The notes beneath the pieces were generated by a model. The model saw nothing but the letters and a program-made list of their open reading frames with translations. It was not told the origin of the DNA and ran no database searches. Below, in pieces: positions 20,653 through 30,244 of a DNA stretch of 64,000 nt. This stretch comes from Brachycybe producta (lineage: Eukaryota > Arthropoda > Diplopoda > Playtdesmida > Andrognathidae). The stretch's first letter is position 1, and every line of letters begins with the position of its first letter. The translations under genes and the position numbers were made by a program. The stretch spans positions 5,775,996 through 5,839,995 of the forward strand of contig JAUPFP010000010.1 in NCBI GenBank assembly GCA_036925085.1. Direction: 5' to 3'.

Positions 20653-21054
20653 GACATGAGGGCTAAGTGGAGGTAGATGTAAAGGGAGTGCAAAGTTTTA
20701 AGCGGCGCGATGGGGGAGGGGCCCAAACAAGCCGAGCTACGCCACTTTCATTTCACGATTATTGTGAAAGTAATTTGCAAGAAAACCGCAAAAGAACTTA
20801 CCGGCATATTAAAATCTCCATTAGCTTCCATGTTAAATAGCGGTTTAACAGCTATGTTCAGAACAAAACATCGGAAACAAAAAACAACCGGAATATTAAC
20901 AAACTAATGCATGGATGTGAAACTATGCTATTTTGTCTTTATTTTTTCAAAAATTCATGAAAGTTGGGAGAGTAGAGTTTTGAGTTAAAGATCTGATAAC
21001 TTTTTACGGGGCCATCTTTTCACCTAGTACCACTATATTAGACACTATTATTAG

Positions 21055-21935
21055 ACATAATGTCAAATACGAATTAAAGTTTGTAATAACAAATTTTGAA
21101 GTTTGTTAATACGAATCGCAAATTCGTAATTACAAAGTGTGCAATTAGTAATTAAGAATTGTGCAATTCGTTATTATGAATTTAAATTTGTAATTATGAA
21201 TTTAAATTTGTGATTACGAATTGTACACTTTGTTATTACGAATTAATGTTTGTAATAACAAATTGTCAAGTTTGTTAATATACGAATTATAAATTCGTAA
21301 TTACAAATTGTGCAATTTGTAATTATGAATTTAAATTTGTGATTACGAATTGTACACTTTGTAATTACGAATTAATGTTTGTAATAACAAATTGTGAAGT
21401 TTGTTAATACGAATTATAATTACAAAGTGTGCAATTCGTAATTACGAATTGTGCAATTTGTAATTATGAATTTAAATTTGCGATTACGAATTGTACACTT
21501 TGTAGTTACGAATTAATGTTTGTAATAACAAATTGTGAAGTTTGTTAAAACGAATTGTAAATTCGTAATTACAAATTGTGCAATTCGTAATTACAAGTTG
21601 TGGAATTCGTAATTACAAATTGTGCAATTCGTTATTATAAATTTAAATTTGTAATTATGAATTTAAATTTGTAATTATGAATTTAAATTTGTGATTACGA
21701 ATTGTACACTTTGTAATTATGAATTGTACACTTTGTAATTACGAATTGTACACTTTGTAATTACGAATTAATGTTTGTAATAACCAGTTGTGAAGATTGT
21801 TAATACGAATTGTAAATTCGTAATTACAAATTGTGCAATTCGTTATTATGAATTTAAATTTGTGATTACGAATTGTACACTTTGTAATTACGAATTAATG
21901 TTTGTAATAACAAATTGTGAAGTTGTGAATTTGTG
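21055..21935. repeat. AT-rich palindromic minisatellite
   Basis: About six copies of a ~130-bp unit marked by AATTAATGTTTGTAATAACA (near 21241, 21371, 21511, 21768 and 21894; a variant near 21073). Each is built of short inverted words: AATTCGTAATTAC, GTAATTACGAATT, AATTTAAATT. Spacing varies (about 126-257), so sub-units have been gained or lost. Confidence 0.85.
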
Positions 21936-22124
21936 ATGCGTGTCATTTACAGGGCTCCATAATAACGTGCCTAACAAAATAATTTAGTTGGATGGACAAA
22001 ACAAAAGTCAATTATTTTACAAAGTCGCTTTTTGTCTTCTGTTCATCTCACTTAGCTGGCCGACCCACCACGCCGGGCCCTCAGGCTAGATCTCTATCAG
22101 AACCCTTGTAGGGGCCATGCCCAC
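21936..22124. other. No gene recognised
   Basis: Mixed-composition sequence between the foldback complex and the CA tract; no motif supported. Confidence 0.4.
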
Positions 22125-22190
22125 ACTCACCCACGTCCACCACACCACACCACAACACAAACCCACACCACACACACACACGCATGCACA
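22125..22190. repeat. CA-rich simple sequence
   Basis: CCACACCACACC and (CA)n blocks, similar to 19028-19140. Confidence 0.85.
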
Positions 22191-23133
22191 CACCAATTAC
22201 CAATTTTTTGTCATTCTATCACCAGATCAGCATATAGTTAAGGTGCACATTGCACTTTGAAAACTTAATATTGGACAACTTAAAATATGAAAAATAAACA
22301 TTGCCGCGACTGTGTATTTTAAAAATTAACATTTTTTCTTTAACATTGGGCCTATGGGCTCAATAGAAAAACGATGCTAGAGTTCTTTGTGGACATTTTT
22401 CAAAGTAATTTTGCGATGTAGCCTCTTAATGAAGTTGCACATGCCTGTTTTAAACTTTTTTCATTGAATTTCATTCTTAACTCTAAATATCACCCTTTCA
22501 AAGAATGTGTCTGTCTTTTGTTACTAGTCTGGTATTTGTGATTATGAATATGTATATATTGCAAAAGTAGGCCTACAATGGCAGTGTTTTTAACTATTCT
22601 AGTTTCTAAAACAATCTGATTTTTTTGTAATGCTTTTCCTGGAAAACTTTAATATTCTCCAAAATACAAGTGGCACGGCAGTGGCCATCATGTGATGGTC
22701 ACTGCCGTGTCGCCATTCTGGGACAAAATAAATATGTAATCAGGCTCAGTGGTTCATTTTCACATTCATTTGAATCAATGTTTCTCATACTTTTTAAAAC
22801 AGCTCTAAAGAGTTTAATTTGAAAGGTATCTTGATGAAAATTTTTATTATAATAACCAACCGTCATCATTTCTAAAACACGTCATATTGCTGCTCGTGAA
22901 TAAAAATTGGCTTGGAAATATTTTATCAATTTACTGTGAACAATTCAAGAAAAGACAGGATAGGGAAATCATGGTAAAATCCTAGTATAAGGACCACTTG
23001 TCAATTTAAATAAAATATAGCATGTTGGTAGGTCTTGTTTGGCCGATACATGAAAATCTAATAAGAAACATGTGCACATGTTGAATTTACATGATTTATA
23101 TGATACCGTAAAACCTAATGTTTATATACTGTA
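22191..23133. other. Intergenic, one hairpin, no gene
   Basis: AT-rich sequence without coding signal. The only clear structure is the hairpin at 22672-22711. Confidence 0.5.
22672..22711. repeat. 19-bp-arm hairpin
   Basis: GGCACGGCAGTGGCCATCA (22672-22690) pairs with 22693-22711 with two mismatches around a 2-nt loop; possible core of an old MITE. Confidence 0.85.
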
Positions 23134-23135
23134 TA

Positions 23136-23731
23136 CAGGGTGGGCTAACAAAAATGAGAACATCTTGTAGCATACGAGTTATTTAAAAATATAATTTAAT
23201 TAATTATATTGTTTCATGTAATTTTGTTTGTATTTCCCACGGACTTTTGTGACTGTGAGGATCATCATCTTGACTGCAGATCACCCCACTCACCCGCTCA
23301 ATATTCTGTTGTGTTCTGGCAGATTTTGGTCTACCACTTCTGGGTTTATGTTTTGTTGTACCGCCGTCATTGTCAATTTTATTGATAACCCGACTAACAC
23401 TAGCTATGCTCCGGATTTTGTTTGGAAACTCATTGATCATTCTCCTAGCACCCCACTGTTTTTCAATTCGCAAATGTTTAATCAGAATATGGTCTTCAGC
23501 GGTAATTTTTCTCATTCTTGGTAAAAAAAAATGTAACCTGCTGATGTAAACAATTGGCATATTAAAACCAAAAATGGCGCCCAGAAATTGTCGAAATAAA
23601 GACATCATATAGCTAAGTATTTAAGTAAGTAAATGAGTAAACAATTTAAGCTATTATGAATACAGTTAAACAAATTTTGATGTAATTATATTACTTTTTA
23701 CGCAATGTTCTCACTTTGTTGGCCCACTCTG
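23136..23731 (-). mobile_element. Tc1/mariner deletion derivative
   Basis: Terminal inverted repeats of about 30 bp: CAGGGTGGGCTAACAAAAAT on the left and the complement of CAGAGTGGGCCAACAAAGTG on the right. A TA precedes the left end; on the right the adjoining bases are AATA, so the TA duplication is imperfect. About 600 bp remain, half the usual size. Confidence 0.85.
23204..23608 (-). pseudogene. Tc1/mariner transposase, N-terminal DNA-binding part only
   Basis: 134 codons. Residues ~33-110 read ITAEDHILIKHLRIEKQWGA, then a second helix-turn-helix (IASVSRVINKIDNDGG), the GRPKSART linker (AT-hook-like GRPR motif) and NIERVSGVICSQ. These are the paired helix-turn-helix modules that bind the terminal repeats. 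The DDE/D catalytic domain is absent: the frame ends 70 bp from the TIR. Such internally deleted copies can only move with a transposase supplied in trans. Confidence 0.82.
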
Positions 23732-23737
23732 AATACA

Positions 23738-24869
23738 AAGCATGGCTTACATGGTGCTACTTTTGATGCTAGTCGCTGGCTTCTTTTGACGCAAGCAAAT
23801 TCGCTGGTAAAATGTCTAAAGAACCAACTCCTTTTATTCACTAGCATTTAAAATTTTGATTTTGTGGCATCAAGTGGTTGCTGCATCAAAGTTGACCATG
23901 TTCTACTTGAGTCTTTGATGCTGGTATCGAGCATTTAGCTGGCTGATTTGAGCTACTGTGCTTGCGCAAGAAGGCTAGCCTGCAGCAAACCTCGTTTTAA
24001 CAAGAGTTCCAAAGATGTTTTATTGAAAACTCCTTAACAGTGTTCTATGTTGGAACTTTGGAGGGTTTAAACATCAAGTGAGATGTTTTCTTATTTGCAC
24101 GTGAATCTCGACAATAGTAGCATGATTCTAAATTGAAAATGTATTAGAAACTAGAAATGTATCTTGACTCACTATTATCATGTTCATATCAACATAAAAA
24201 TATCCTTAATTGATTGAGCTACTCCTCTAATTTCTAAAATGCTTTCTAGTTTCTTGTAAATTTTTTGCTGGAAATGCTCATGACTTCAGATTTCTTAGCT
24301 GCAGTCTAAATGGTTTAAACTAGCGAAGTTAAGCTGCTCGTCCACAATGCTAGTGATGCGGTGTGGTACGGTGCGGCAAAAAAACAGCTCCCAAACAAAA
24401 TGCATGTAAAAGAACGGAGCACTATCCATTAGGGCAGAAGTGCAGCGTGGCAACACTCTGGAGAAAGTTTCCAACTTGTAGTCAAAATTTCACTGTGCTT
24501 CTCCTCGTTTCCACCCTAATGGATGAAAGGGCAGAGAAAAGTTTATCAGGTTCCTTCTATAGTTTGTGTACTTTCTTTTTTTCCTCTACCTCCATCACAG
24601 CAGCAAAAAAAGACATCATCACCACTCATCACTGTCTCCATGAATACTGTGGCATACAGGAGGAGGAATTAGGGCTAGAGGGGAAAAACCATGCCACACC
24701 CACATTCATAGTGGGCAGACCTCTATTTGGAAACTACTTGCTGTGCCACATCACCAACCTAGTGGGCCACCGGCTTTAGAAGCCAGCAATATTCTCTGCA
24801 TCAAAAAGAAGTTGGTATCAAAAGAAGCCAATGACTAGCATCAAAAGTAGTAGTGTGTAAACCATGCTT
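23738..24869. mobile_element. ~1.13-kb element with ~50-bp inverted ends
   Basis: The left end AAGCATGGCTTACA and the following CTACTTTTGATGCTAGTC and GGCTTCTTTTGA recur inverted at the right end (24869 leftward). It begins within 10 bp of the mariner right end. Interior frames such as 24363-24779 are not recognised. Some minus-strand text near 24600 is Glu/Lys-rich, so PIF/Harbinger ancestry is a weak guess. Confidence 0.7.
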
Positions 24870-25228
24870 AAGTCAAGGTTTTAATGTTTTGGATATAGCC
24901 AATGTATAAAAAATTTGAATGAATAAAATGGTACATTTTAAGACAAAGCAACCTGCAAGTCACATCAATTAGTCATTTCATTTAATAATTTTTAAAATTG
25001 ATTTTCATAATAGTTTAGTTACTAAACCAATATTCCTTGAAGAACAATTCACCAAAATGTATGAATACATATTTATACAACCTGTGAGTTATTTCAATAA
25101 ATATATATTTGTTTTTTCTGCTTCTAATTTTTTTCTAGGTTGGAATTTTCTTTTACATTCAGTTTATAGGATTTCATTTTTCACATCTGCTTCTTTAAAC
25201 CACTTCCATTGATATTTTTAATTATAAC
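24870..25228. other. AT-rich leader before the MULE frame
   Basis: No gene. The left end of the MULE should lie here, but no long TIR matching the 28.2-29.5 kb side could be found. Confidence 0.4.
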
Positions 25229-25507
25229 ATGGCAACATTCAGGTCAAATGTTAGTGCCATTACTGATACAGAAAGTATTTTGTTTAACATAGAACATGAC
25301 ATCATAACTGAAAATGTCATTTCTGTGGGTCACAGCAATGTGAAAGGAGGTGATCTGCTAGCTTTTCGCTTGCAGCCACCAGACGACAAAAACTTTATTG
25401 TTGATGATTGGATTTGGTGCACTAGTGGCTCTAATGCTACTAAAAACCCTGTTATAATAAAATATTATTGTGGACAAAAGGTTGGCGTAAACAAGTGTTT
25501 TCACTAA
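25229..25507 (+). pseudogene. N-terminal part of the MULE protein
   Basis: 92 open codons from ATG 25229, ending at TAA after KYYCGQKVGVNKCFH. Cys/His spacing at the end and the tryptophans (DDWIWCTSG) hint at a FLYWCH/WRKY-like zinc finger, the usual DNA-binding module ahead of MULE transposases, but the pattern is incomplete. The next ~100 bp are frameshifted. Confidence 0.55.
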
Positions 25508-25610
25508 GGAACTCCAAATCAGAAAGACCTGCTCGTCTTGTGCTATACCTCGGAAAACCAGAAATGTGCCCTAGACAACCTCATGAAAACGTTAAAAGAC
25601 ACACGTTTAT

Positions 25611-26665
25611 ATGAGTGCACATTACCAAGCACTTGAAAAAACTGAAACAGGAGATTTCTCAAGGAAAAAACCATTAAGAGCCTATGACGACATTCAGCAA
25701 ATTGCAACTAATGAAGTCTGCAATCTACCTGAAGGAAACCCTAAAGTTCTTGACATAGAAGGGCATGCTTTGCCTCGTGATCTAAGGCAAAATCAAAATG
25801 TTCTCTATGCTGTTAAAAAGGCAAGAGAGATAAGTGGCGATGAATTTTACAATTTACACCTACTTGCAAAAGGAGAGTTGTCAGAATTTATCCTGAAAAT
25901 TGTCACTTTTCCGGAGTTAATTGTGGCATGCGGGCATAAAGAAGCAATAACAGTGGATAATCGTTTACTGGTTCGCAGTTTCAGGAGTCCTGAATTGGAG
26001 CAACTGCTTTCATATGACACAACTTTTAATCTGATTGAAGTGTATGTCACAATTTTAACGATGAGAAACACAGAGTTGGAAGGTGAGAAAATATTTCCTC
26101 TATTTCTTTCTTGCATACGAACAAATTTTACAAAACACACAGGTTCAGTTTCCGGGAAATAATTGTTGACTTGCTTAATTTAAACAAGCACGGGAAAGAC
26201 GTCCCTTTAGCTACAGATAGAGAACAAGGTATTGTAAAAGCTGTATTAGAAACTGTGCCCCATTCCAAAACTAATCTTGTGTTTTGTCAAAATCATATTT
26301 TGCAAGACATTAAGTTTTGGTTAAAAAAGAAGAAAGGACTGTCAGGTGATGTTTCTGGGTATACGAGTCACACTCGAGACCTTTTATTGTGTGAAAACAC
26401 AGATGCATTTGAAAAGATGTATGATCTTTTTGAGCTCAAATGGTTTCAACGTTTCATAGATTATGCCGATGTTCATCTTAAAGATGATTTAAAAAACCAT
26501 GGCATTGCAGCTGTTACGAAAAAACTTGCTGCATTCAGAAATATGCTTTCCACCACAAACATAAGCGAGAGTATGACTGCTTTTATCAAAAGCTACCAAA
26601 ATCATGAAGAACTGCCAGTTGACATTCAAGTGATGATTTGTTTATGTGCCAAATGTACTTCTTAA
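25611..26665 (+). pseudogene. MULE transposase catalytic domain
   Basis: Two frames overlap at 26111-26160 because of one shift. The first holds LLSYDTTFNLIEVYVTIL, with the likely first catalytic Asp in a strand followed by the typical aromatic residue. The second has PLATDREQGIVKAV, with the likely second Asp, then FCQNHILQDIKFWL, the C-x2-H motif of MULE transposases. The helical part includes TTNISESMTAFIKSY, matching the conserved 'N.SES.N' motif after the core, where the catalytic Glu region lies. The enzyme would cut and join transposon ends. Broken here. Confidence 0.82.
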
Positions 26666-27119
26666 ATGAAATGAATCGTGCATATCGAAACAGAGGAAAC
26701 TGGCATATAAAGGAACAATTCCAAAAGGAATCACTGCAATTGCAACTGCCAGATGTAAAACTTTATGCAATTGATGAAATTGCTTCTGAAGTCAAACGAA
26801 ACACAGTAAATCCAGATGTAGTGGAAGGCGAAAAAGGTGTAAAATGTCTCAACGATTCATCGCTCGAATGTGCATTGATCAAGGGAGAGTATCTTTGGAT
26901 CCTGCCAATCGAGTGTACGTTGTTGGTAGCCCATTTCGAGACAGTGTTGTTACAGTCAACCAAAGAGCCAAGCAATCTTGTCTAGTTCATAAAAGTTCAT
27001 GCTTTCATGTACTAGCCGTCGAAGCTTATAATGGTTCAAAATTATTCTCTAACACTGCTAAATACCATCTCATGGAACTGATGAAAACAACAACAAAATC
27101 TGGAAGAAAAAAGCCATGA
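26638..27119 (+). pseudogene. SWIM-type zinc finger region of the MULE protein
   Basis: After another frame change, text from 26844 reads RVYVVGSPFRDSVVTVNQ, then CLVHKSSCFHVLAVEAY. The final C-x-H followed by VLAV fits the end of a SWIM finger (CxCx(n)CxH). Only one Cys of the first CxC pair is evident, so the zinc site may be damaged. TGA at 27117-27119 interrupts a frame that simply continues, consistent with a CGA-to-TGA change. Confidence 0.65.
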
Positions 27120-27209
27120 ACGATTGACTTTGACTATAAAGTATTCGAGGCAAATGATTCTATTCTGGCAAAACAGATTAGAAGTTCAACACCGAAACCT
27201 GGAATACCA

Positions 27210-27974
27210 TTGGCTGAACTCACTAATGAGTTTGGCAAAAAAAAAGTATCAACATCTTCAACAGAATTTGTAGATGATATAGATGTAGATGAGATACAGC
27301 TTTCTGCAACTCCCATGCAAGAAGTTCAAAGAATTTCAGGAGAAATTTCTGAGCTTCCAACTAGAGCAACAATTTGTGCAATGTTTACAAATTTACCTCC
27401 TGTAAACATTGAAGACAACCCCACTCTTGCAAAAGGAAAGGAAATTGAAAATGGTGTCATTACAGATTGCATGAAAGTTGCAGTAAGCATGCACAGCCTG
27501 AAAGAAATAGTGGTACTTCTTGATAGCTACATTCTATCAATAAATAACAACTACTACGACACATTAGCAGAGAAAATAATTAACACTCAGGCCCTAAATA
27601 GGAATTTAATTGCAGTCCTTCTACCAATGACAAGCCAAGGATCTCATTGTACATTAGGTTTAATTGATTTCAATTCCCAAAAAATTGTCATACTTGATTC
27701 TTTGAGTATCTTAATTCCAGAAAAACAAATTGAACTGTTTACATGCTTGGCAAAAATTGTGAAAATTTGCTACGCAAGTGCAAGTTTGCGGGTTATTAAC
27801 TTTCTTTCTATACTGCAACGGAAAGAACCAATGATGATAGATCGTGAAACTTTCAGACGTTGGATGAACAACATTTTGACAAACTGTTGTGATGAATCCG
27901 AAAAATACAATTATGAGCCAACAGAACCAAGAGTAAAGCTTGGTGATAAAATAATTAAAACCTGCTTAAAATAG
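27210..27974 (+). pseudogene. Ulp1/SENP-like C48 peptidase domain
   Basis: 254 open codons; upstream text back to the TGA at 27117 is in the same frame. The N-terminal half is acidic linker. NRNLIAVLLPMTSQGSHCTL then GLIDFNSQKIVILDSLS reproduces the C48 pattern in which His (GSHCTLG) and Asp (ILDSL) belong to the Cys-His-Asp triad of SUMO/ubiquitin-like proteases. The Cys-Gly nucleophile box expected ~60-80 residues later is not in this frame; a TGCGGG sits at 27787-27792 one frame away, suggesting a shift. The C-terminus (MIDRETFRRWMNNIL) is helical. Its role in transposons is unknown. Confidence 0.72.
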
Positions 27975-27976
27975 CA

Positions 27977-28228
27977 ATGGATGATGAATTTAAAAACATC
28001 CCAATTAATTTATGTTCAAAATCTACAAAAAAATTAACATCTATGATGTTAAAAGGTTACGATAAAGATTGGTCCACTTGCAACTTTGAAACATGTGTTG
28101 GTTCGAATCAAGACCTGCAAGTGCTTTGCGTGTATTGTAGAAAGTGGTTTCACTCTACATGTGAAAATAAAAAGTTTATAGCAGATAAACACTTTGTTTG
28201 TACCCAATGTAGAGATAAGTATAAATGA
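27977..28228 (+). CDS. PHD-finger protein fragment at the 3' end of the MULE
   Basis: 83 codons beginning 2 bases after the peptidase stop. Cys/His pattern: CNFETC, then VLCVYCRKWFHSTC, then FVCTQC, a C4-H-C3 PHD finger with the usual aromatic residue before the His. PHD fingers bind histone H3 tails, so it might guide targeting to chromatin. Whether it is a separate ORF or the C-terminus of the transposase after a small deletion cannot be decided; the tiny gap favours the latter. Confidence 0.7.
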   Translation: MDDEFKNIPINLCSKSTKKLTSMMLKGYDKDWSTCNFETCVGSNQDLQVLCVYCRKWFHSTCENKKFIADKHFVCTQCRDKYK

Positions 28229-28290
28229 AAAATTAAATATAAATGCATTCAATGTATTGTTTTCCTCAAATGCTCATCTATATTACTAAC

Positions 28291-28365
28291 TATCTGAAGT
28301 TTTGGTATTCCATAACATCAGGAAAGCCCTTTTTCTGATGTTACAGAATACGAAAACTTCAGATA
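28291..28365. repeat. 75-bp hairpin, 31-bp arms
   Basis: Arms 28291-28321 and 28335-28365 pair at 28 of 31 positions (TATCTGAAGTTTT...AAAACTTCAGATA). A piece of one arm (ATACCAAAACTTCAGATAC) recurs in each unit of the following satellite. Confidence 0.9.
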
Positions 28366-28404
28366 AATAGCACATTTCCTCTCCTAACAGCATTTTTTCA
28401 GTTT

Positions 28405-29462
28405 TTCAGGTTGCCGCACAGGATTAGCTCATCTAAGTTAGTGACAGGGCTTTTCTGATATTATGGAAAACCAAAACTTCAGATACATCTAACTAGCACA
28501 TTCACTTCATGCCAAATCGTATGCTGACGGCTCTGTGCCATAATTGCAGGCTAATGAAGTGAATGTGTCTAGTAGTGTAATTTTTATAGTTATCGCAATA
28601 AATAGCTGGGTTCCTTTTGCAACAGTGCTTCCTGTTTCAGTTTTCTGGTTGTTTCACATTATTAGCTCATCTAAATTAGTGACAGGGCTTTTCTGTTGTT
28701 ATGGAATACCAAAACTTCAGATACATCTAACTAGCACATTCACTTCATGCCAAATCGTATGCTGATGGCTCTGTGCCATAATTGCAGGCTAATGAAGTGA
28801 ATGTGTCTAGTAGTGTAGTTTTTATAGTTATCACAATAAATAGCTGGGTTCCTTTTGCAACAGTGCTTCCTGTTTCAGTTTTCTGGTTGTTTCACATTAT
28901 TAGCTCATCTAAATTAGTGACAGGGCTTTTCTGTTGTTATGGAATACCAAAACTTCAGATACATCTAACTAGCACATTCACTTCATGCCAAATCGTATGC
29001 TGACGGCTCTGTGCCATAATTGCAGGCTAATGAAGTGAATGTGTCTAGTAGTGTAGTTTTTATAGTTATCACAATAAATAGCTGGGTTCCTTTTGCAACA
29101 GTGCTTCCTGTTTCAGTTTTCTGGTCATCTTGCAGGATTAGCTAATCTAAATTAGTAACAGGGCTTTTCTGTTGTTATGGAATACCAAAACTTCAGATGA
29201 ATGGTAGATTCCCTCTTCCAACAGCACTTTTTTCAGTTTTCAGGTCATCTCACAGGACTAGCTATTCTAAATTAGTGACAGGGCTTTTCTGTTGTTATAG
29301 AATACCAAAACTTCAGATACATCTAACTAGCACATTTACTTCATGCCAAATCGTATGCTGATGGCTCAGTGCCATAATTGCAGGCTAATTAAGTGAATGT
29401 GTCTAGTAGTGTAGTTTTATAGTTATCGCAATAAATAGCTGGGTTCCTTTTGCAAAAGTGCA
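28405..29462. repeat. 238-bp tandem satellite, about 4.5 units
   Basis: AGGCTAATGAAGTGAATGTG recurs at 28548, 28786 and 29024 (spacing exactly 238) and, in a slightly altered form, at 29382 (358, i.e. 238 plus a 120-bp partial duplication). Units 2 and 3 are almost identical. Each unit contains a perfect 14-bp dyad, CACATTCACTTCAT...ATGAAGTGAATGTG. The short frames that repeat with the unit are not genes. Confidence 0.93.
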
Positions 29463-29737
29463 TAAGGCCACTTAAGTTGTGCTAAGATGTGAAAATGTCT
29501 TTAAATAATGAATGGGATTTCTTTTCCTCTATCATTTACATCTCTTGAGTGATAGAGGGTTTCTTGTTCCCTAAACAAGAAAACTCTGCCAATGAGTATA
29601 CACCTTGATGTGGTGGCAGAGCTTAGTGGTTAACTGTTAATTAAACCCAAACAAAGAGATACTCATGACAAAAACAATGATTGGTTGTTTTAATTAATAA
29701 AAATGAAATTTATAAGATTATCAATGATTGTATTGTA
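29463..29737. repeat. Hairpin-dense spacer
   Basis: Perfect stems: CCTCTATCA/TGATAGAGG (29526-29558), TTTCTTGTT/AACAAGAAA (29560-29582), CTCTGCCA/TGGCAGAG (29584-29621), ATGAGTAT/ATACTCAT (29592-29666). No coding signal. Confidence 0.75.
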
Positions 29738-30048
29738 TGTAACATCCCCGTTTCCGTAGGGTTAGTAGAGAGATCTCTGCTAGCCATCTAGAAGTGTCGA
29801 ATGGATGTTGATGATTAAGTCTTTCGGTCTATTGGCTCCTGTGTTGCACACTTAACCACCAGGGACACAAGGGTCGGTACCTCAGGAGACCTGTGGTAGA
29901 GAATATTGTAGAGATGTCGTCTTACACGTGGTTGCTGGAGGCTCCGTCGTCTGGTGGAGACATCGGCTAAGTGGCGGCTGTAACATAAGTCCCACTGCCC
30001 AAGAAATGACTGAGTCCACACATCGAGAGTACAAGTTGAAATATCGTC

Positions 30049-30054
30049 TTTATT
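30049..30054 (-). promoter_or_regulatory. AATAAA poly(A) signal of the solo LTR
   Basis: AATAAA on the minus strand (GTGAATAAAGAC), downstream of the TATA box. Confidence 0.55.
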
Positions 30055-30164
30055 CACAATAACAGTGACACGCTGTAGATTGAGAAGCAGAGTAACAGTC
30101 TGTTTGGTAGTTGTAACCAATCTTCTTAATTCAAACAATTCTGCCTTCTCAATCTACACGGTCT

Positions 30165-30174
30165 AATATTTATA
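30165..30174 (-). promoter_or_regulatory. TATA box of the solo LTR
   Basis: GGTATAAATATTAG on the minus strand, about 410 bp from the LTR 5' end. Confidence 0.55.
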
Positions 30175-30221
30175 CCAAATATTACAATAGAACATGTGAT
30201 TATGATAACAAAGGCTCCAGG

Positions 30222-30244
30222 TGTGTCCAAGTCTCTTGGACACA
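30222..30244. repeat. Hairpin in the LTR U3
   Basis: GTGTCCAAG-TCT-CTTGGACAC type perfect dyad upstream of the TATA box. Confidence 0.75.

Larger units (their letters stand above)
19393..21935. mobile_element. Nested 2.5-kb foldback complex
   Basis: The left arm (about 19393-19920) and right arm (about 20690-21935) are inverted copies: both contain CATGCATTAG, TTAATATTCC and GTTTTGTTC...GAACA, and a GTTCTTTTGC-GTTTTCTTGCA block. Both outer edges consist of TAATTACGAATT-type repeats, short on the left and expanded on the right. The centre holds a small hairpin (19947-20047), a 22-bp tandem duplication and a further inverted-repeat element (20277-20652). No transposase frame was seen. Confidence 0.75.
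25229..28228 (+). mobile_element. Decayed MULE-type transposon: DDE transposase, SWIM, Ulp1-like protease, PHD
   Basis: About 3 kb of plus-strand coding text, broken by at least four frameshifts and one TGA, reads a continuous modular protein. The N-terminal ~92 codons (25229-25504) are of unknown function; then come a MULE transposase core, a SWIM-type zinc finger, a C48/Ulp1-like peptidase and a PHD finger. DDE plus SWIM is the MULE hallmark; Ulp1-like domains are known from plant MULEs (Kaonashi type). Terminal repeats and the 8-9-bp target duplication were not located. Confidence 0.8.

Noticed and set aside
24363..24779. 138-codon plus-strand frame
   Set aside because: No recognisable domain, low-complexity Ser/Leu stretches, inside a TIR element; the opposite strand is equally plausible.
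28544..29003. Two near-identical 73-codon frames
   Set aside because: They lie in consecutive 238-bp satellite units and reflect the repeat only.
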